Shown: positions 8,566 to 18,242 of the stretch, in pieces
Layout of the letters: each line of letters begins with the position of its first letter
How positions within the stretch are numbered: the stretch's first letter is position 1
Source: an uncultured Gammaproteobacteria bacterium
Lineage (GTDB): Bacteria; Pseudomonadota; Gammaproteobacteria; Pseudomonadales; Pseudohongiellaceae
Reading direction: 5' to 3'
DNA: 64,000 nucleotides
NCBI GenBank assembly: GCA_903853385.1
Contig: CAINTJ010000069.1
Location: forward strand, 1-64,000
The notes under the pieces: model-generated
The model's input: only the letters and a program-made list of their open reading frames with translations
Told to the model about the DNA's origin: nothing
The model's database searches: none
Program-made: the position numbers and the translations under genes

Positions 8566-9549
8566 ATGCAGCATGTAACCATCATCGGTTTTCGCAAAGT
8601 GCTGGGCACCAGTGTAACAATACCAATGGAAATGCTGAATGCGGCGGATCTTATCAAGCGCATCAAGGGTGGCCATAGTCAGCGCTTGCAACTGCAGCTG
8701 GTGCATCCGGCCGGCGGCAACATCCAGCTTACAGCCGGACTGGAGCTGGTCTGCCACCACACCCTCGAGGATGTCGGCCAGACCGACCTTATTATCGTGC
8801 CGGCTCTGTGGGGAAATCCCCAAGGTGTGGCGCGCCAATATCCGCAGTTGCTGAAATGGCTGCAGCAACACGCCGACACCCCGATCTGTGCGGTGGGTAC
8901 TGGCAGTTTCTTTCTGGCGGAAGCCGGGCTGCTCAACCACAAGGTAGCCACCACCCACTGGTATTACTTCGACCAGTTTGCCGCCAATTACCCTGAGGTG
9001 ATATTGCAGCGCGACCGCTTCATCACCCGCGCCGGCAATCTCTACTGTGCCGGCAGCGTCAACTCGGTGCGCGACGTGATACTGCATTTCATTGAAGTGC
9101 ACTACGGCCAGGACATTGCCAATGAAGTATCACGTCATTTCACGCACGAGTTGAAACGCAGTTACACCGGCAGCTTCCTCAACCAGACTCAACAGCATTA
9201 CCATCAGGATGAAACCATTGTGGAAATCCAGGATTGGCTGCACAACGCCTATCATGAACCCTTGACCTTGCGCACTATCGCCGGCAAATACCGCCTCAGC
9301 ATCCGCACCCTCAATCGCCGCTTCAAACTCGCCACCGACAAAAGCCCGATGCAGTATCTGCAACAGATCCGGCTCGACAATGCCAAGGAACTGCTGCGCA
9401 GCAGCAATCTGCCCATTGCTGAAATTGCGTTCAGTACCGGCTATGGCGACAGCAGCCAGTTTGCGGCGCAATTTCGCAAGCACATGTCAGTTTCGCCCAG
9501 CGCCTATCGCGATCTGGTAAGAAAGAAATTGTTTCAGGTGAACAAATAA
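8566..9549 (+). CDS. GlxA-type AraC transcription regulator (DJ-1/PfpI plus HTH)
   Basis: 327 residues. The first ~190 form a class I amidotransferase-like (DJ-1/PfpI) fold with DLIIVPALWGNPQG and ICAVGTGSFFLAEAGLL. The usual nucleophile cysteine position reads as Gly-Thr-Gly, so the domain is probably a non-catalytic sensor. Residues about 225-325 are an AraC/XylS HTH pair (LRTIAGKYRLSIRTLNRRFK and IAEIAFSTGYGDSSQFAAQFRK). The target and ligand are unknown. It lies 4 nt after greB but need not be functionally linked to it. Confidence 0.88.
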   Translation: MQHVTIIGFRKVLGTSVTIPMEMLNAADLIKRIKGGHSQRLQLQLVHPAGGNIQLTAGLELVCHHTLEDVGQTDLIIVPALWGNPQGVARQYPQLLKWLQQHADTPICAVGTGSFFLAEAGLLNHKVATTHWYYFDQFAANYPEVILQRDRFITRAGNLYCAGSVNSVRDVILHFIEVHYGQDIANEVSRHFTHELKRSYTGSFLNQTQQHYHQDETIVEIQDWLHNAYHEPLTLRTIAGKYRLSIRTLNRRFKLATDKSPMQYLQQIRLDNAKELLRSSNLPIAEIAFSTGYGDSSQFAAQFRKHMSVSPSAYRDLVRKKLFQVNK

Positions 9550-9600
9550 CAGATGCGGGTGCGCGCAGACTTTAATAAGTTGTCGCGGGCATCAGAGTAA

Positions 9601-9632
9601 CCAGCCCTCACCAGCACCGGTGAGGTTGCTGG
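9601..9632. terminator. hairpin between convergent genes
   Basis: CCAGC and CTCACC pair with GGTGAG and GCTGG, giving an 11-bp interrupted stem around a short loop. It lies between the end of the AraC-type gene and the end of the convergent HPF-like gene. No T-run follows on either strand, so intrinsic termination is uncertain. Confidence 0.35.
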
Positions 9633-9742
9633 CGGGCGGTTAATCTGACACCTCTGGCAGTTTGAATGGTTGATAGAAATGTTGACTGGTTTGTTGTTCA
9701 GGAAGTTGTTGGAGAAGCTGATGGCAGCTCAGTAACTGCCGG

Positions 9743-10126
9743 TCACACTTGTTCCTGTACTTCACCGATGGTGAGCGGCTCACCACCACGCTTGCCACGC
9801 TGCGGGCGATCTTTGCCGGTTACTGTTTTCAAACGCCGCTCCACGGCATTGAAGGCATCACGGATCGCCACATAGATGTCTTCATGGGCATGATTGTCGT
9901 GGTGGTCATGGGCAACAACGATATCGTGATTGGGCATCAATGCTTCCACTCCTACGTGGTAAACCCGGCCCTTGTGATGGTTGTTATGGGGAGCTTCAAG
10001 TATGACTTTGAGACTCTGGATTTTGTCGCTGTACCTTTCCAGTTTTTCCAGGCGTTTCTGGACTGCTTCTTCAACAGCACCACTATATTCAATACCGCGG
10101 AACAGCACTTGTGCATTACTAATCAT
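9743..10126 (-). CDS. HPF/RaiA-like ribosome-associated protein
   Basis: 127 residues. The N-terminal ~105 match the sigma-54 modulation/HPF fold: an FRGIEYSGAVEEAVQKRLEKLERY helix, VILEAPHNNHHKGRVYHV strands and an EDIYVAIRDAFNAVERRL helix. Such proteins bind the 30S decoding region and inactivate or dimerise ribosomes in stationary phase. The short basic tail (DRPQRGKRGG) lacks the long-HPF dimerisation domain. The ATG follows AGGAGG by 7 nt. A good promoter lies about 140 bp upstream. Confidence 0.85.
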   Translation of the reverse strand: MISNAQVLFRGIEYSGAVEEAVQKRLEKLERYSDKIQSLKVILEAPHNNHHKGRVYHVGVEALMPNHDIVVAHDHHDNHAHEDIYVAIRDAFNAVERRLKTVTGKDRPQRGKRGGEPLTIGEVQEQV

Positions 10127-10428
10127 CGGAGCGCCTCCTGTACGCTGTGGATTGATTAAGGGAAGTCATTTCGTTGCGGAAACATCCTTGCCCTCGCATT
10201 CGATACTACGCCCGGCACTTCGACTGTCAAACGCTTTTGCCGGCAAAAATGACCCGCAACAAATTTTGTTATATGCCGGCAGTTTTCCCTTGTCAGGCTT
10301 CACAGGCAGTGCTTAGATATTGCATCTTTTTTTAGGTCTGCCGGTATATTTCCGGTTCCCCATTGTTTACAGACACTGCTTGCCGCGAATTTATCCCCAC
10401 TCCGGAAAATTCCTTCCCTCCCAACTCT
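10127..10428. other. 302-bp gap between two minus-strand genes
   Basis: Apart from the promoter at 10268-10296 and the AGGAGG site of the HPF-like gene, I see no coding sequence or RNA gene. It includes a run of seven T at 10328-10334. Confidence 0.6.
10268..10296 (-). promoter_or_regulatory. sigma-70 promoter for the HPF-like gene
   Basis: On the minus strand CTGACA (-35, 10291-10296) and TATAAC (-10, 10268-10273) are separated by exactly 17 bp, each one mismatch from consensus. It points towards the HPF-like gene, giving a leader of about 135 nt. Confidence 0.6.
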
Positions 10429-10965
10429 TCACACCCCGATGTAGTACCAGTGCCAGGGTTCATACAGTACCCCAAAGGGATTGTGGCGCGGGAATGACAG
10501 CCTGAACCCGAATTCACCGGCATGTTGCTGCAGCCATGCAAAGGCCGGGCTTGATTCAAAACTCTCTTCCAGATGCTGGAAATCGGGGCAGCCGAGATCA
10601 AGCGCGCGACCGCTGTGATGCTCACTGAAGCCGGGGGCAACGTTCACCTGCAGGATGGAGCTGATGTCGAGCCCGCGATCCAGTTTGCGCTGGATCAGCT
10701 GCCGCTGGTAATCAACACTGCGGTAAGCCGATACCAGCTGCAGCTTAATCCCTTCTATCGCTGCGGCCATTTGCATGCGGTTCCACGCCAGCGCGGCTTG
10801 TGCTTCCAGCCTGGCTGGCCGGCCCAGTATGTCGTTGCCTACTGGTACCAGCGAGTTACATTCCTGATGCTCGGGCATGCCGCAGGTTTGCCGGTAGTCG
10901 GCTGGAATACCGAGTTGTTGATGAATATCGTGCAACAAATTACACCCTCCCAGGCTTTGCGCCAT
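10429..10965 (-). CDS. M15B (VanY-like) D-Ala-D-Ala carboxypeptidase
   Basis: 178 residues. It carries the M15 zinc-site signature SEHHSGRALDLG (SxHxxGxAxD) and the second half EPWHWYYIG near the C-terminus, plus the upstream SAYRS motif of VanY/DdpX enzymes. These peptidases cut the terminal D-alanine from peptidoglycan stem peptides. No signal peptide is visible from this start, so either the N-terminus lies elsewhere or the enzyme is cytoplasmic, perhaps recycling muropeptides. It is divergent from fabY. Confidence 0.8.
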   Translation of the reverse strand: MAQSLGGCNLLHDIHQQLGIPADYRQTCGMPEHQECNSLVPVGNDILGRPARLEAQAALAWNRMQMAAAIEGIKLQLVSAYRSVDYQRQLIQRKLDRGLDISSILQVNVAPGFSEHHSGRALDLGCPDFQHLEESFESSPAFAWLQQHAGEFGFRLSFPRHNPFGVLYEPWHWYYIGV

Positions 10966-11019
10966 GATGCCACGCCGGCAGCCGGCTGACTGCCCCGTTT
11001 CGCTGGCTTCCAGCAGCCA

Positions 11020-11054
11020 ATAATGGCTACTATTCTATATATTTTGGCCATTAT
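11020..11054. promoter_or_regulatory. long dyad overlapping the putative fabY -10 region
   Basis: The arms ATAATGGC (11020-11027) and GCCATTAT (11047-11054) are exact inverted repeats 19 bp apart. They flank an AT-rich core and abut a TATAAT hexamer (11054-11059) pointing towards fabY. The arrangement suggests an operator, but no regulator is identified and no good -35 was found. Confidence 0.4.
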
Positions 11055-11114
11055 ATAATTATTCACTCAGCAAGCCCTGTCTATGATGAGCCGACTCTCA
11101 AGGAATCCCGCTTC

Positions 11115-13034
11115 ATGTCCCGACTTCCCGTCATAGTAGGTTTTGGTGGCATCAGCCCGGCTGGCCGCAGTGCCATGCATTACGGCTATCGGCGCCTGAT
11201 ATTCGACCAACTGAGCCGTGCCGAACAACTGCAAACCCTGCAAAACCTGGCCGTACTGACCGGCCTGCTGCGGCACGAGGGCCACCACTGGGTGCATGGC
11301 GACGGCCATGTTGTGGAAGTGTCCACCTTTCTGGCCGGGCACCAGCAACAACTACTCAACCACACCCTCATCCGCAAACTGGAAAACAATTTGTTCGACC
11401 CGGCCCGCTTGCCGATGCATGCGCCACTGACACTGGAATCCATGCCTGGCGATACCCCGCTGCGCTTCGCGCTTTCTGCCCGCAAATTACCGGCTGTATT
11501 GCCGGCCGGTTGGCAGGTATTGCACAACGATGGCAAGGTTTGTCATGTGCAGGTGAATGGCACGCTCGATGTCATGGTAAAAGATTCATTCGCCAGCCCC
11601 GTCAATACCGCCGGACAATTACCCAGTGGCTTTGCGCCGGAATCCTTGTATCCGGCCCGCAGTCATCCACGCGGCTTGCAGATGACCCTTTATGCTGCTT
11701 CCGATGCCTTGTTTTCATTAGGCCTTGACTGGGAGTTGATTCAGTCGAAAGTCGCCCCCGACCAGATCAGTGTCTACGCCGGCAGCAGCCTCAACCAGCT
11801 CGATTACGATGGCTACGGTGGCCTGCTGAAAGCACGTCTGCTCGGCAAGAAGATCACCTCTAAACAATTGCCACTCGGCTTCGGTGAAATGCCGGCTGAT
11901 TTCATCAATGCCTACATGCTTGGCAGCGTGGGCAATACCGGCACCAATCTGGGCGCCTGCGCCTCCTTTCACTACAACCTCAACCAGGCCATCAATGACA
12001 TCCGTCGCGGCACCCATCGGGTGGCTATTGTCGGCGCCAGTGAAGCCCCGATTACACCCGACATCATCGAGGCTTTTGCCAACATGGGGGCACTGGCTGA
12101 TGACCATGGCTTGCTGCAACTGGATGCACACCTCGGCCGCACCAGTGCCGACCATCAGCGTGCCTGCCGGCCGTTCGGCAACAATATCGGCTTCACTCTG
12201 GCAGAATCAGCCCAATTCTTCGTGCTGTTTGACGATGAGCTGGCAATGGAGCTGGGGGCCACCCTTCACGGTGCCGTCAATGACGTGTTCATCAACGCTG
12301 ACGGCTACAAGAAATCCATCGCCGGTCCTGGCATTGGCAACTATCTGACCATGGCCAAGGCTGCTGCCGCTACGCAAGCCGTGCTGGGCGCACAAAGCCT
12401 GCAGCAACGCACGTTTGTACAGGCACACGGTACTGGCACACCGCAGAACCGTACTACTGAATCCGCTATTTTTTCTGATGTTGCACGCCACTTCGGCATC
12501 AGCAATTGGCCGGTTACAGCGATGAAATCCTACCTGGGTCACTCCATCGCTTGCGCTGGCGGTGATCAGCTGGCGATGACGCTGGGGGTATGGAAACATG
12601 GCGTGATCCCCGGCATTCTCACCACCCAGCAATTGGCAGATGATGTGCGTAAAGACCATCTGGATTTTCTGCTGCAGCATCGGGAAGTTGACCCATTGTT
12701 GCTTGATGCTGCGCTGCTGAACTCGAAAGGCTTTGGTGGCAACAATGCAACAGCTTCGATCTTGTCGCCCACGGTTACGACGCGCATGCTGGCGAAAAAA
12801 CACGGCGCGGCAGCCATCAAGCAATGGCAGCAGCGCAATGAGGCAGTACAAGCCAAAACCGCCGCTTACGAACAACGCACCTTGCGTGAACAGATCGCGC
12901 CGCTCTATCGCTATGATCATGATGTGAAGGACGGCAGCAAGGATCTGCGCTTCAGCGATGGCAAGTTGCATCTGCGGGGCTATGCACAGGCGGTCGATTT
13001 GGATCTGCAGAATCCTTACAAGGATATGGTGTAG
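11115..13034 (+). CDS. fabY: FabY-type beta-ketoacyl-ACP synthase (fatty acid initiation)
   Basis: 639 residues, far longer than FabB/FabF and matching the FabY class of Pseudomonas. It starts with the family signature MSRLPVIVGFGG. The thiolase-fold active site is complete: C282 (GACASFHYN), H438 (AHGTGTPQN) and H476 (SYLGHSIACAG). The C-terminus keeps the FabY GFGGNNA and LRKRHG-like segments. FabY condenses acetyl-CoA with malonyl-ACP to start fatty acid synthesis, replacing FabH. AAGGA lies about 10 nt before the ATG. Confidence 0.9.
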   Translation: MSRLPVIVGFGGISPAGRSAMHYGYRRLIFDQLSRAEQLQTLQNLAVLTGLLRHEGHHWVHGDGHVVEVSTFLAGHQQQLLNHTLIRKLENNLFDPARLPMHAPLTLESMPGDTPLRFALSARKLPAVLPAGWQVLHNDGKVCHVQVNGTLDVMVKDSFASPVNTAGQLPSGFAPESLYPARSHPRGLQMTLYAASDALFSLGLDWELIQSKVAPDQISVYAGSSLNQLDYDGYGGLLKARLLGKKITSKQLPLGFGEMPADFINAYMLGSVGNTGTNLGACASFHYNLNQAINDIRRGTHRVAIVGASEAPITPDIIEAFANMGALADDHGLLQLDAHLGRTSADHQRACRPFGNNIGFTLAESAQFFVLFDDELAMELGATLHGAVNDVFINADGYKKSIAGPGIGNYLTMAKAAAATQAVLGAQSLQQRTFVQAHGTGTPQNRTTESAIFSDVARHFGISNWPVTAMKSYLGHSIACAGGDQLAMTLGVWKHGVIPGILTTQQLADDVRKDHLDFLLQHREVDPLLLDAALLNSKGFGGNNATASILSPTVTTRMLAKKHGAAAIKQWQQRNEAVQAKTAAYEQRTLREQIAPLYRYDHDVKDGSKDLRFSDGKLHLRGYAQAVDLDLQNPYKDMV

Positions 13035-13146
13035 CTATTTGTGCGGAATGCAAAATTGAATTAACAGCCCTGTGGCTGCAGTAGCTGCACGCTATTTTAC
13101 TGACGCAAGACTGAGCCGCGCCATGCAGGTACACGGCGACGGCAGG

Positions 13147-14670
13147 CTATTTGACGGTCAGTGCATGCGCTTCAATGCGTTGCTTCCACTCGATCGGCCC
13201 GGTGTTGTGCACGGAAGTCCCGTTTACATCAACCGCTACCGACACCGGCATGTCCGCCACCACGAATTCGTGGATTGCTTCCATGCCGAGATCTTCGAAC
13301 GCGACAATGCGGGCTTGCTTGATGGCTTTCGAGACCAGATAGGCCGCACCACCGACCGCCATCAGGTACACCGCCTTGTGCTGCTTGATGGCTGCAATCC
13401 CGGCCGGCCCACGCTCGGCCTTGCCGATCATGCCGTACAGACCCGAGTAGGCCAGCAAATCTTCGGTGAACTTGTCCATGCGGGTCGCAGTGGTAGGACC
13501 GGCCGGGCCCACTACTTCATCCCGCACCGGATCCACCGGCCCCACGTAATAGATGAACTTGCCTTTGAGGTCGACGCCGGCAGGCAGGCCTTGGCCGCTC
13601 TTGTAGAGTTCAATCATGCGCTTGTGGGCCGCATCCCGTCCGGTCAGCATGGTGCCCGACAACAACAAGGTTTCGCCGGGCTTCCACCCGGCTATTTCTT
13701 CCCGCGTGACAGTGTCGAGGTTGACGCGACGGGCCGTGGGGCCGACGTCCCACTTTATGTCCGGATAGGCATCCAGGCTGGGCGCATGCTGTTCGGCCGG
13801 ACCGGAACCGTCCAGCACGAAATGGGCGTGACGAGTGGCGGCACAGTTGGGAATCATCGCCACCGGCAATGACGCCGCGTGAGTCGGATATTCCTTGATC
13901 ATCACATCCACCACCGTAGTGAGACCACCCAGCCCTTGCGCACCGATGCCGAGCGCATTCACCTTGTCCATCAGCTCGAGGCGCAGCTCTTCAATACGGC
14001 TGTTGGGGCCGCGCATACGCAGCTCATCGATATCGATGGTGCCCATCAACGCTTCTTTCGCCAGCAGCATGGCCTTTTCGGCGGTGCCACCGATGCCGAT
14101 GCCGAGGATGCCGGGCGGGCACCAGCCGGCACCCATGGTCGGCACGGTCTTGAGCACCCAGTCAACGATGCTGTCGCTGGGATTGAGCATCACCAGTTTG
14201 CTCTTGTTTTCGGAGCCGCCACCTTTGGCGGCGAGGCGTACCTCCACTTTGTCGCCGGGCACCAGCCGGGTGTGGATTACCGCCGGGGTATTGTCTTTGG
14301 TATTTTTGCGGGCACCGGCCGGGTCACCGACAATTGAGGCACGCAGCACGTTGTCGGGATGCATATAAGCCTTGCGTACCCCCTCGTTGATCATGTCTTC
14401 GAGGCTCATGCTGGCCTGCCACTGCACATTCATGCCGACGTCCACAAAAACACACACAATGCCGGTGTCCTGGCAGATGGGCCGTTTACCCTCGGCACAC
14501 ATGCGTGAGTTCAGCAGGATCTGCGCCATCGCATCCTTGGCTGCCGGACTTTCCTCGCGCAGCCAGGCGCGGTGCACGGCCTGGATGAAATCAACGGGGT
14601 GGTAATAGGAGATAAACTGCAGGGCATCGGCGACACTTTGAATTACATCGTCCTGGCGAATGATAGTCAT
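13147..14670 (-). CDS. class I (iron-sulfur) fumarate hydratase
   Basis: 507 residues with the complete class I fumarase layout: CQDTG, GAGWCPPGILG and PNCAATRH supply the three cysteines of the [4Fe-4S] cluster in the N-terminal half. The C-terminal half has LLLSGTMLTGRDAAHKR and YVGPVDPV. It interconverts fumarate and malate in the TCA cycle. It is transcribed towards fabY, with 112 bp between the two stop codons, and is divergent from tesA. Confidence 0.95.
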   Translation of the reverse strand: MTIIRQDDVIQSVADALQFISYYHPVDFIQAVHRAWLREESPAAKDAMAQILLNSRMCAEGKRPICQDTGIVCVFVDVGMNVQWQASMSLEDMINEGVRKAYMHPDNVLRASIVGDPAGARKNTKDNTPAVIHTRLVPGDKVEVRLAAKGGGSENKSKLVMLNPSDSIVDWVLKTVPTMGAGWCPPGILGIGIGGTAEKAMLLAKEALMGTIDIDELRMRGPNSRIEELRLELMDKVNALGIGAQGLGGLTTVVDVMIKEYPTHAASLPVAMIPNCAATRHAHFVLDGSGPAEQHAPSLDAYPDIKWDVGPTARRVNLDTVTREEIAGWKPGETLLLSGTMLTGRDAAHKRMIELYKSGQGLPAGVDLKGKFIYYVGPVDPVRDEVVGPAGPTTATRMDKFTEDLLAYSGLYGMIGKAERGPAGIAAIKQHKAVYLMAVGGAAYLVSKAIKQARIVAFEDLGMEAIHEFVVADMPVSVAVDVNGTSVHNTGPIEWKQRIEAHALTVK

Positions 14671-14812
14671 GAAACAAGGGTCTCTGGCTGGTATAGAATC
14701 AGGCGGAATGTTAGCAGGGTTTGCCGGGTTCGATCATCGTCGTGAGTCCGGCTAATTCATCGCGGTCTGGCCAGACACCCACGCGGTGACAGGTAGCAAG
14801 AGGAAAGGTTAA

Positions 14813-15433
14813 ATGTTGCGCAGTTTGTTAATAGTGCTGTTGCTGCTGACTGCAGGCACAACCACAGCAGCCGAAAAGCAATTCACCATCCTGTTTCTGG
14901 GGGATTCCCTTACGGAAGGCCTGGGATTGGACAGCGGACAAGCGTTTCCAGAGCTGATTGGCAAACGGCTGCAAGCAGCAGGTCGCAGCGACATCAAGGT
15001 GATCAACGGTGGCGTCAGCGGCTCCACTTCGGCCAGTGCGTTGAGCCGGCTGCAGTGGTATGTGCGTGCCAAGCCCGACCTGGTGGTGCTGTCGCTCGGT
15101 GCCAATGACGGATTGCGTGGTCTGCCGGTGGCGGAGCTGCGCACCCACTTGACCGAGACCATTGAATTTGCCCGTAAAAGCGGGCTCAAACTGGCGCTGG
15201 CCGGCATGATGATCCCGCCCAATTATGGCACTGACTACACGGCCAACTTTGCCAAAGTGTTCCCGGAGCTGGCGCAACTTTACCAGTTGCCGTTTTTGCC
15301 GTTCCTGCTCGAAGGGGTGGCGGCGAATCCGGCGTTGAACCAGGGCGATGGCATTCATCCGAATGCCGAAGGCGCCAAAATAGTTGCTGACCACGTCTAC
15401 ACTTTTCTGGCTCCCCTGCTGCCGGTTAAGTAG
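14813..15433 (+). CDS. tesA: TesA-type SGNH arylesterase/lysophospholipase
   Basis: 206 residues with a signal peptide (LLIVLLLLTAGTTTAA). It has the SGNH blocks FLGDSLTEG (nucleophile Ser), NGGVSGSTS (Gly), LGANDGLRG (Asn) and DGIHPNAEG (Asp/His). This matches TesA (acyl-CoA thioesterase I/protease I/lysophospholipase L1), a periplasmic esterase. In E. coli tesA neighbours ybbA-ybbP; here the same genes are near each other on one strand but a histidine kinase lies between. Confidence 0.9.
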   Translation: MLRSLLIVLLLLTAGTTTAAEKQFTILFLGDSLTEGLGLDSGQAFPELIGKRLQAAGRSDIKVINGGVSGSTSASALSRLQWYVRAKPDLVVLSLGANDGLRGLPVAELRTHLTETIEFARKSGLKLALAGMMIPPNYGTDYTANFAKVFPELAQLYQLPFLPFLLEGVAANPALNQGDGIHPNAEGAKIVADHVYTFLAPLLPVK

Positions 15434-15465
15434 ACTGCACGGCAGTTCCCCTTGCCGAGTTCCGG

Positions 15466-17418
15466 ATGACTACACCAGAAACAGCCACAGCACCCAAATT
15501 GGCGTTCAATGCCTCGCTCAGGCTGAAGTTTGTGCTGTTCATCACCTTTCCGGTGGCCCTGGTGTTCATTGCCCTGCAGAACTACCTGACCAGCACCGAG
15601 CTGGAGGAAACCGGCAGCAAAATTGAAGCCGACATGTTGCAGAGCACCGAGAACATGGCGCTGCAACTCGAACTGCGACTCAACCAGCTGGAAATGCTGG
15701 CCCGTTCCAACAGCCGCTATCTCGCCGGCAAACAGACCATCACACCGCCGGAACTGGAAACTCTCACGCGTGACACCGTGGCCGCCAACCGCGAAGTATT
15801 CGGCGCGGCCATTGCATTTGCGCCCCACAGCCTGTTACCCGAGCGTGAACTGTTTGCGCCCTACTCGTTCCGCCGGCAAGGCATCATCACCACTGTTGAT
15901 ATCGGTGATCCCGCGCCAGGTGTCGGCTATGACTACCGCCTGCATGATTGGTGGCAGCTGCCGCTGCAGCGTAATCAGGGGCTGTGGTCGCTGCCGTATT
16001 TCGATACCAGTGCCGGCAACATCCTGATGACCACCTATGGCGTGCCGTTTGTCTCTGCCAACAAGAATGTGAATGGCATTGCCACGGTCGATCTGGCCTT
16101 GCAGAACATGTTCCAGACGCTGGGCCTGCCCGAGAAACTTGGCAGCATCATCATCAATGACAAAGGCCGCTATCTGTACCACAAGGAAGCCGAGCTGGTG
16201 CTCAATGCCTCACTGCTGTCGAGCGGCCAGTATGCGTACAGCGATCTGCAAAACCTGCTGGCCCTCATCAAATCCGGCGGCACCGGCCTGGTGCGGCTGC
16301 CGCGTCAGGACATCAAGGATTTCACCTGGTTTGCCTATGCCCCGATCAAATCGGCCGGCTGGTATTACCTGGAGACCCGCTCCGAACAAACTGCACTGGA
16401 ACCGGTCGCGCAAAAACTCAAGCTGAGCAACCTGATCGAAACCACCGGCACTACCGCGATCATTCTGCTGATCTGGTTCCTGTCCGGTCTGCTCACCGCG
16501 CCGATCCGCCAGTTGTCGCTGGCGGCCGAAAAAATGGCCGGTGGCGATCTGAGCGCACGGGTCAAACAAACCAGCGGCGATGAAATGGGCAGCTTGATTG
16601 CTACTTTCAACACCATGGCTGAAGTCGTGAGCCGTCGCGAAGACGACCTCGCCAAAATGGTGGACCGACGCACGCGTGAACTGCGCGAAGCGCTCGACCG
16701 CGCCGAACAGGCCACCCGCTCCAAAGGCGAAGTGCTGGCAGTGGCCAGTCACGATCTCAAGAATCCGCTGGCCGCCATCAGCGGCCTGGCGGATGTGCTC
16801 GCCATGATGAAACGCGGCGATGTCGACACCGATCAGGCCCAGGAACTGGAAATGATCACCCACATCCACACCACCGCCCAGCACATGCTGGAAGTGGTAA
16901 GTGGCATCCTGCAGGGTGAGCGACTGGAACAGAAAGGTCTGGAATTTTCCGACTTTCCGGTTGACCTGTCTGAGCTGGCCCTGAGCGTGATCCGCTTGTG
17001 CGAGCCCACTGCCGCCAGGAAAGGCATCCAGTTGCAATGCAATATCCGCAGTGGTGTCGATGTGTTCGGCGATCCCACCCAGCTACGCGAAGCACTCGAT
17101 AATTACGTCAGCAACGGCGTCAAGTATTCCCCGCCCGGCGGCATTCTCAGAATTTCGTTGGAGCCTGATGAAAATGACCAGGTCGCCACCTTCAGCGTGC
17201 AAGACCAGGGCGAAGGCATCAGCGCCGACGACCAGGCCATGCTGTTCCAGAAATTCAAGAAACTCTCTGCACGCCCCACCGCCGGCGAATCTTCCACCGG
17301 GCTGGGACTGTCCATTGTGAAGACCATTGTGGAGCTGCATAACGGGCAGGTCGGTTGTGACAGCGAGCTTGGCAAGGGTGCGTGCTTCTGGCTGATGTTG
17401 CCGATTCAGCGTGGCTGA
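15466..17418 (+). CDS. membrane histidine kinase with periplasmic Cache-type sensor
   Basis: 650 residues: membrane segment about 20-40, a large periplasmic region (about 42-320) with the double-Cache-like DYRLHDWWQLPLQ and FDTSAGNILMTTYGVPF segments, a second membrane segment about 328-346, HAMP about 347-400, a coiled linker, HisKA with phospho-acceptor H429 (SHDLKNPL), then HATPase with the G2-box TGLGLSIVK. No response regulator is adjacent, so it is an orphan kinase. Its start is 32 nt after tesA, suggesting cotranscription. The ligand is unknown. Confidence 0.88.
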   Translation: MTTPETATAPKLAFNASLRLKFVLFITFPVALVFIALQNYLTSTELEETGSKIEADMLQSTENMALQLELRLNQLEMLARSNSRYLAGKQTITPPELETLTRDTVAANREVFGAAIAFAPHSLLPERELFAPYSFRRQGIITTVDIGDPAPGVGYDYRLHDWWQLPLQRNQGLWSLPYFDTSAGNILMTTYGVPFVSANKNVNGIATVDLALQNMFQTLGLPEKLGSIIINDKGRYLYHKEAELVLNASLLSSGQYAYSDLQNLLALIKSGGTGLVRLPRQDIKDFTWFAYAPIKSAGWYYLETRSEQTALEPVAQKLKLSNLIETTGTTAIILLIWFLSGLLTAPIRQLSLAAEKMAGGDLSARVKQTSGDEMGSLIATFNTMAEVVSRREDDLAKMVDRRTRELREALDRAEQATRSKGEVLAVASHDLKNPLAAISGLADVLAMMKRGDVDTDQAQELEMITHIHTTAQHMLEVVSGILQGERLEQKGLEFSDFPVDLSELALSVIRLCEPTAARKGIQLQCNIRSGVDVFGDPTQLREALDNYVSNGVKYSPPGGILRISLEPDENDQVATFSVQDQGEGISADDQAMLFQKFKKLSARPTAGESSTGLGLSIVKTIVELHNGQVGCDSELGKGACFWLMLPIQRG

Positions 17419-17576
17419 AATAGTGTGCACAAGTGTGCGCGGTCGGGCTTCACCATGAAGATCAAGCTGCTAATTCCACATGGAAAGAGAATCCGGGAAT
17501 TCAGGTCTTGCACCTTGTTGAGGGGCACTTTATCTTGCCATGGATTACCGCAGTTCAGCCTTGGAAGTCGCGCCTC

Positions 17577-18242
17577 ATGATTCTCGAAATCAACAACCTG
17601 TGTAAGACTTTTCCCGGCGCCGGCCATATCGAACCGGTGGAAGTGTTGAAGCATCTCAATCTGCAGATGGAGGTGGGCGATACGCTGGCGATTCTCGGCC
17701 AGAGTGGCAGCGGCAAATCCACGTTGCTGACCTTGCTGGCCGGGCTCGACAGTCCCACGTCCGGCAGCATCATTCTCAACGGCCAGGACATGCAGAAGCT
17801 CAGTGAAGAGCAGTTGTCAAAATTCCGCGCGCAGAACATCGGCATCATCTTCCAGCAATTCCATTTGATGTCGCATCTGACCGCGCTGGAAAACGTGTCA
17901 CTGCCGCTGGATCTGTTCAAGGACAATAATTCACTCAACAAAGCCCGCGAAGCCCTGGCGCAAGTCGGGCTCGACAAGCGCAAGGATCATTTCCCGCATC
18001 AGCTCAGCGGCGGCGAATGCCAGCGTGTCGCCATTGCGCGCGCGATGGTGGTACGCCCGGCCATCCTGCTGGCAGATGAACCCACCGGCAACCTCGACAA
18101 CACCACCGGCGCCTATGTGACCGACATGATTTTCAATCTGGTGAAGGAACACAAGATGACGCTGCTGTTTGTCACCCACAATGAACAACTGGCGCTGCGC
18201 TGTGGCCGCCAGCAAAGGTTGCTCAATGGCAGGTTTGTCTGA
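17577..18242 (+). CDS. ybbA: YbbA/LolD-type ABC transporter ATPase
   Basis: From the ATG at 17577 the protein is 221 residues and begins MILEINNLCKTFPG, like other YbbA/LolD ATPases; the longer upstream frame has no family similarity. Walker A is GQSGSGKST, the signature is LSGGE and Walker B is ILLADEPTGNLD. It overlaps the permease start by one base (TGATG). It powers a type VII (MacB-like) exporter or membrane mechanotransmission complex with the next gene. Confidence 0.9.
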   Translation: MILEINNLCKTFPGAGHIEPVEVLKHLNLQMEVGDTLAILGQSGSGKSTLLTLLAGLDSPTSGSIILNGQDMQKLSEEQLSKFRAQNIGIIFQQFHLMSHLTALENVSLPLDLFKDNNSLNKAREALAQVGLDKRKDHFPHQLSGGECQRVAIARAMVVRPAILLADEPTGNLDNTTGAYVTDMIFNLVKEHKMTLLFVTHNEQLALRCGRQQRLLNGRFV

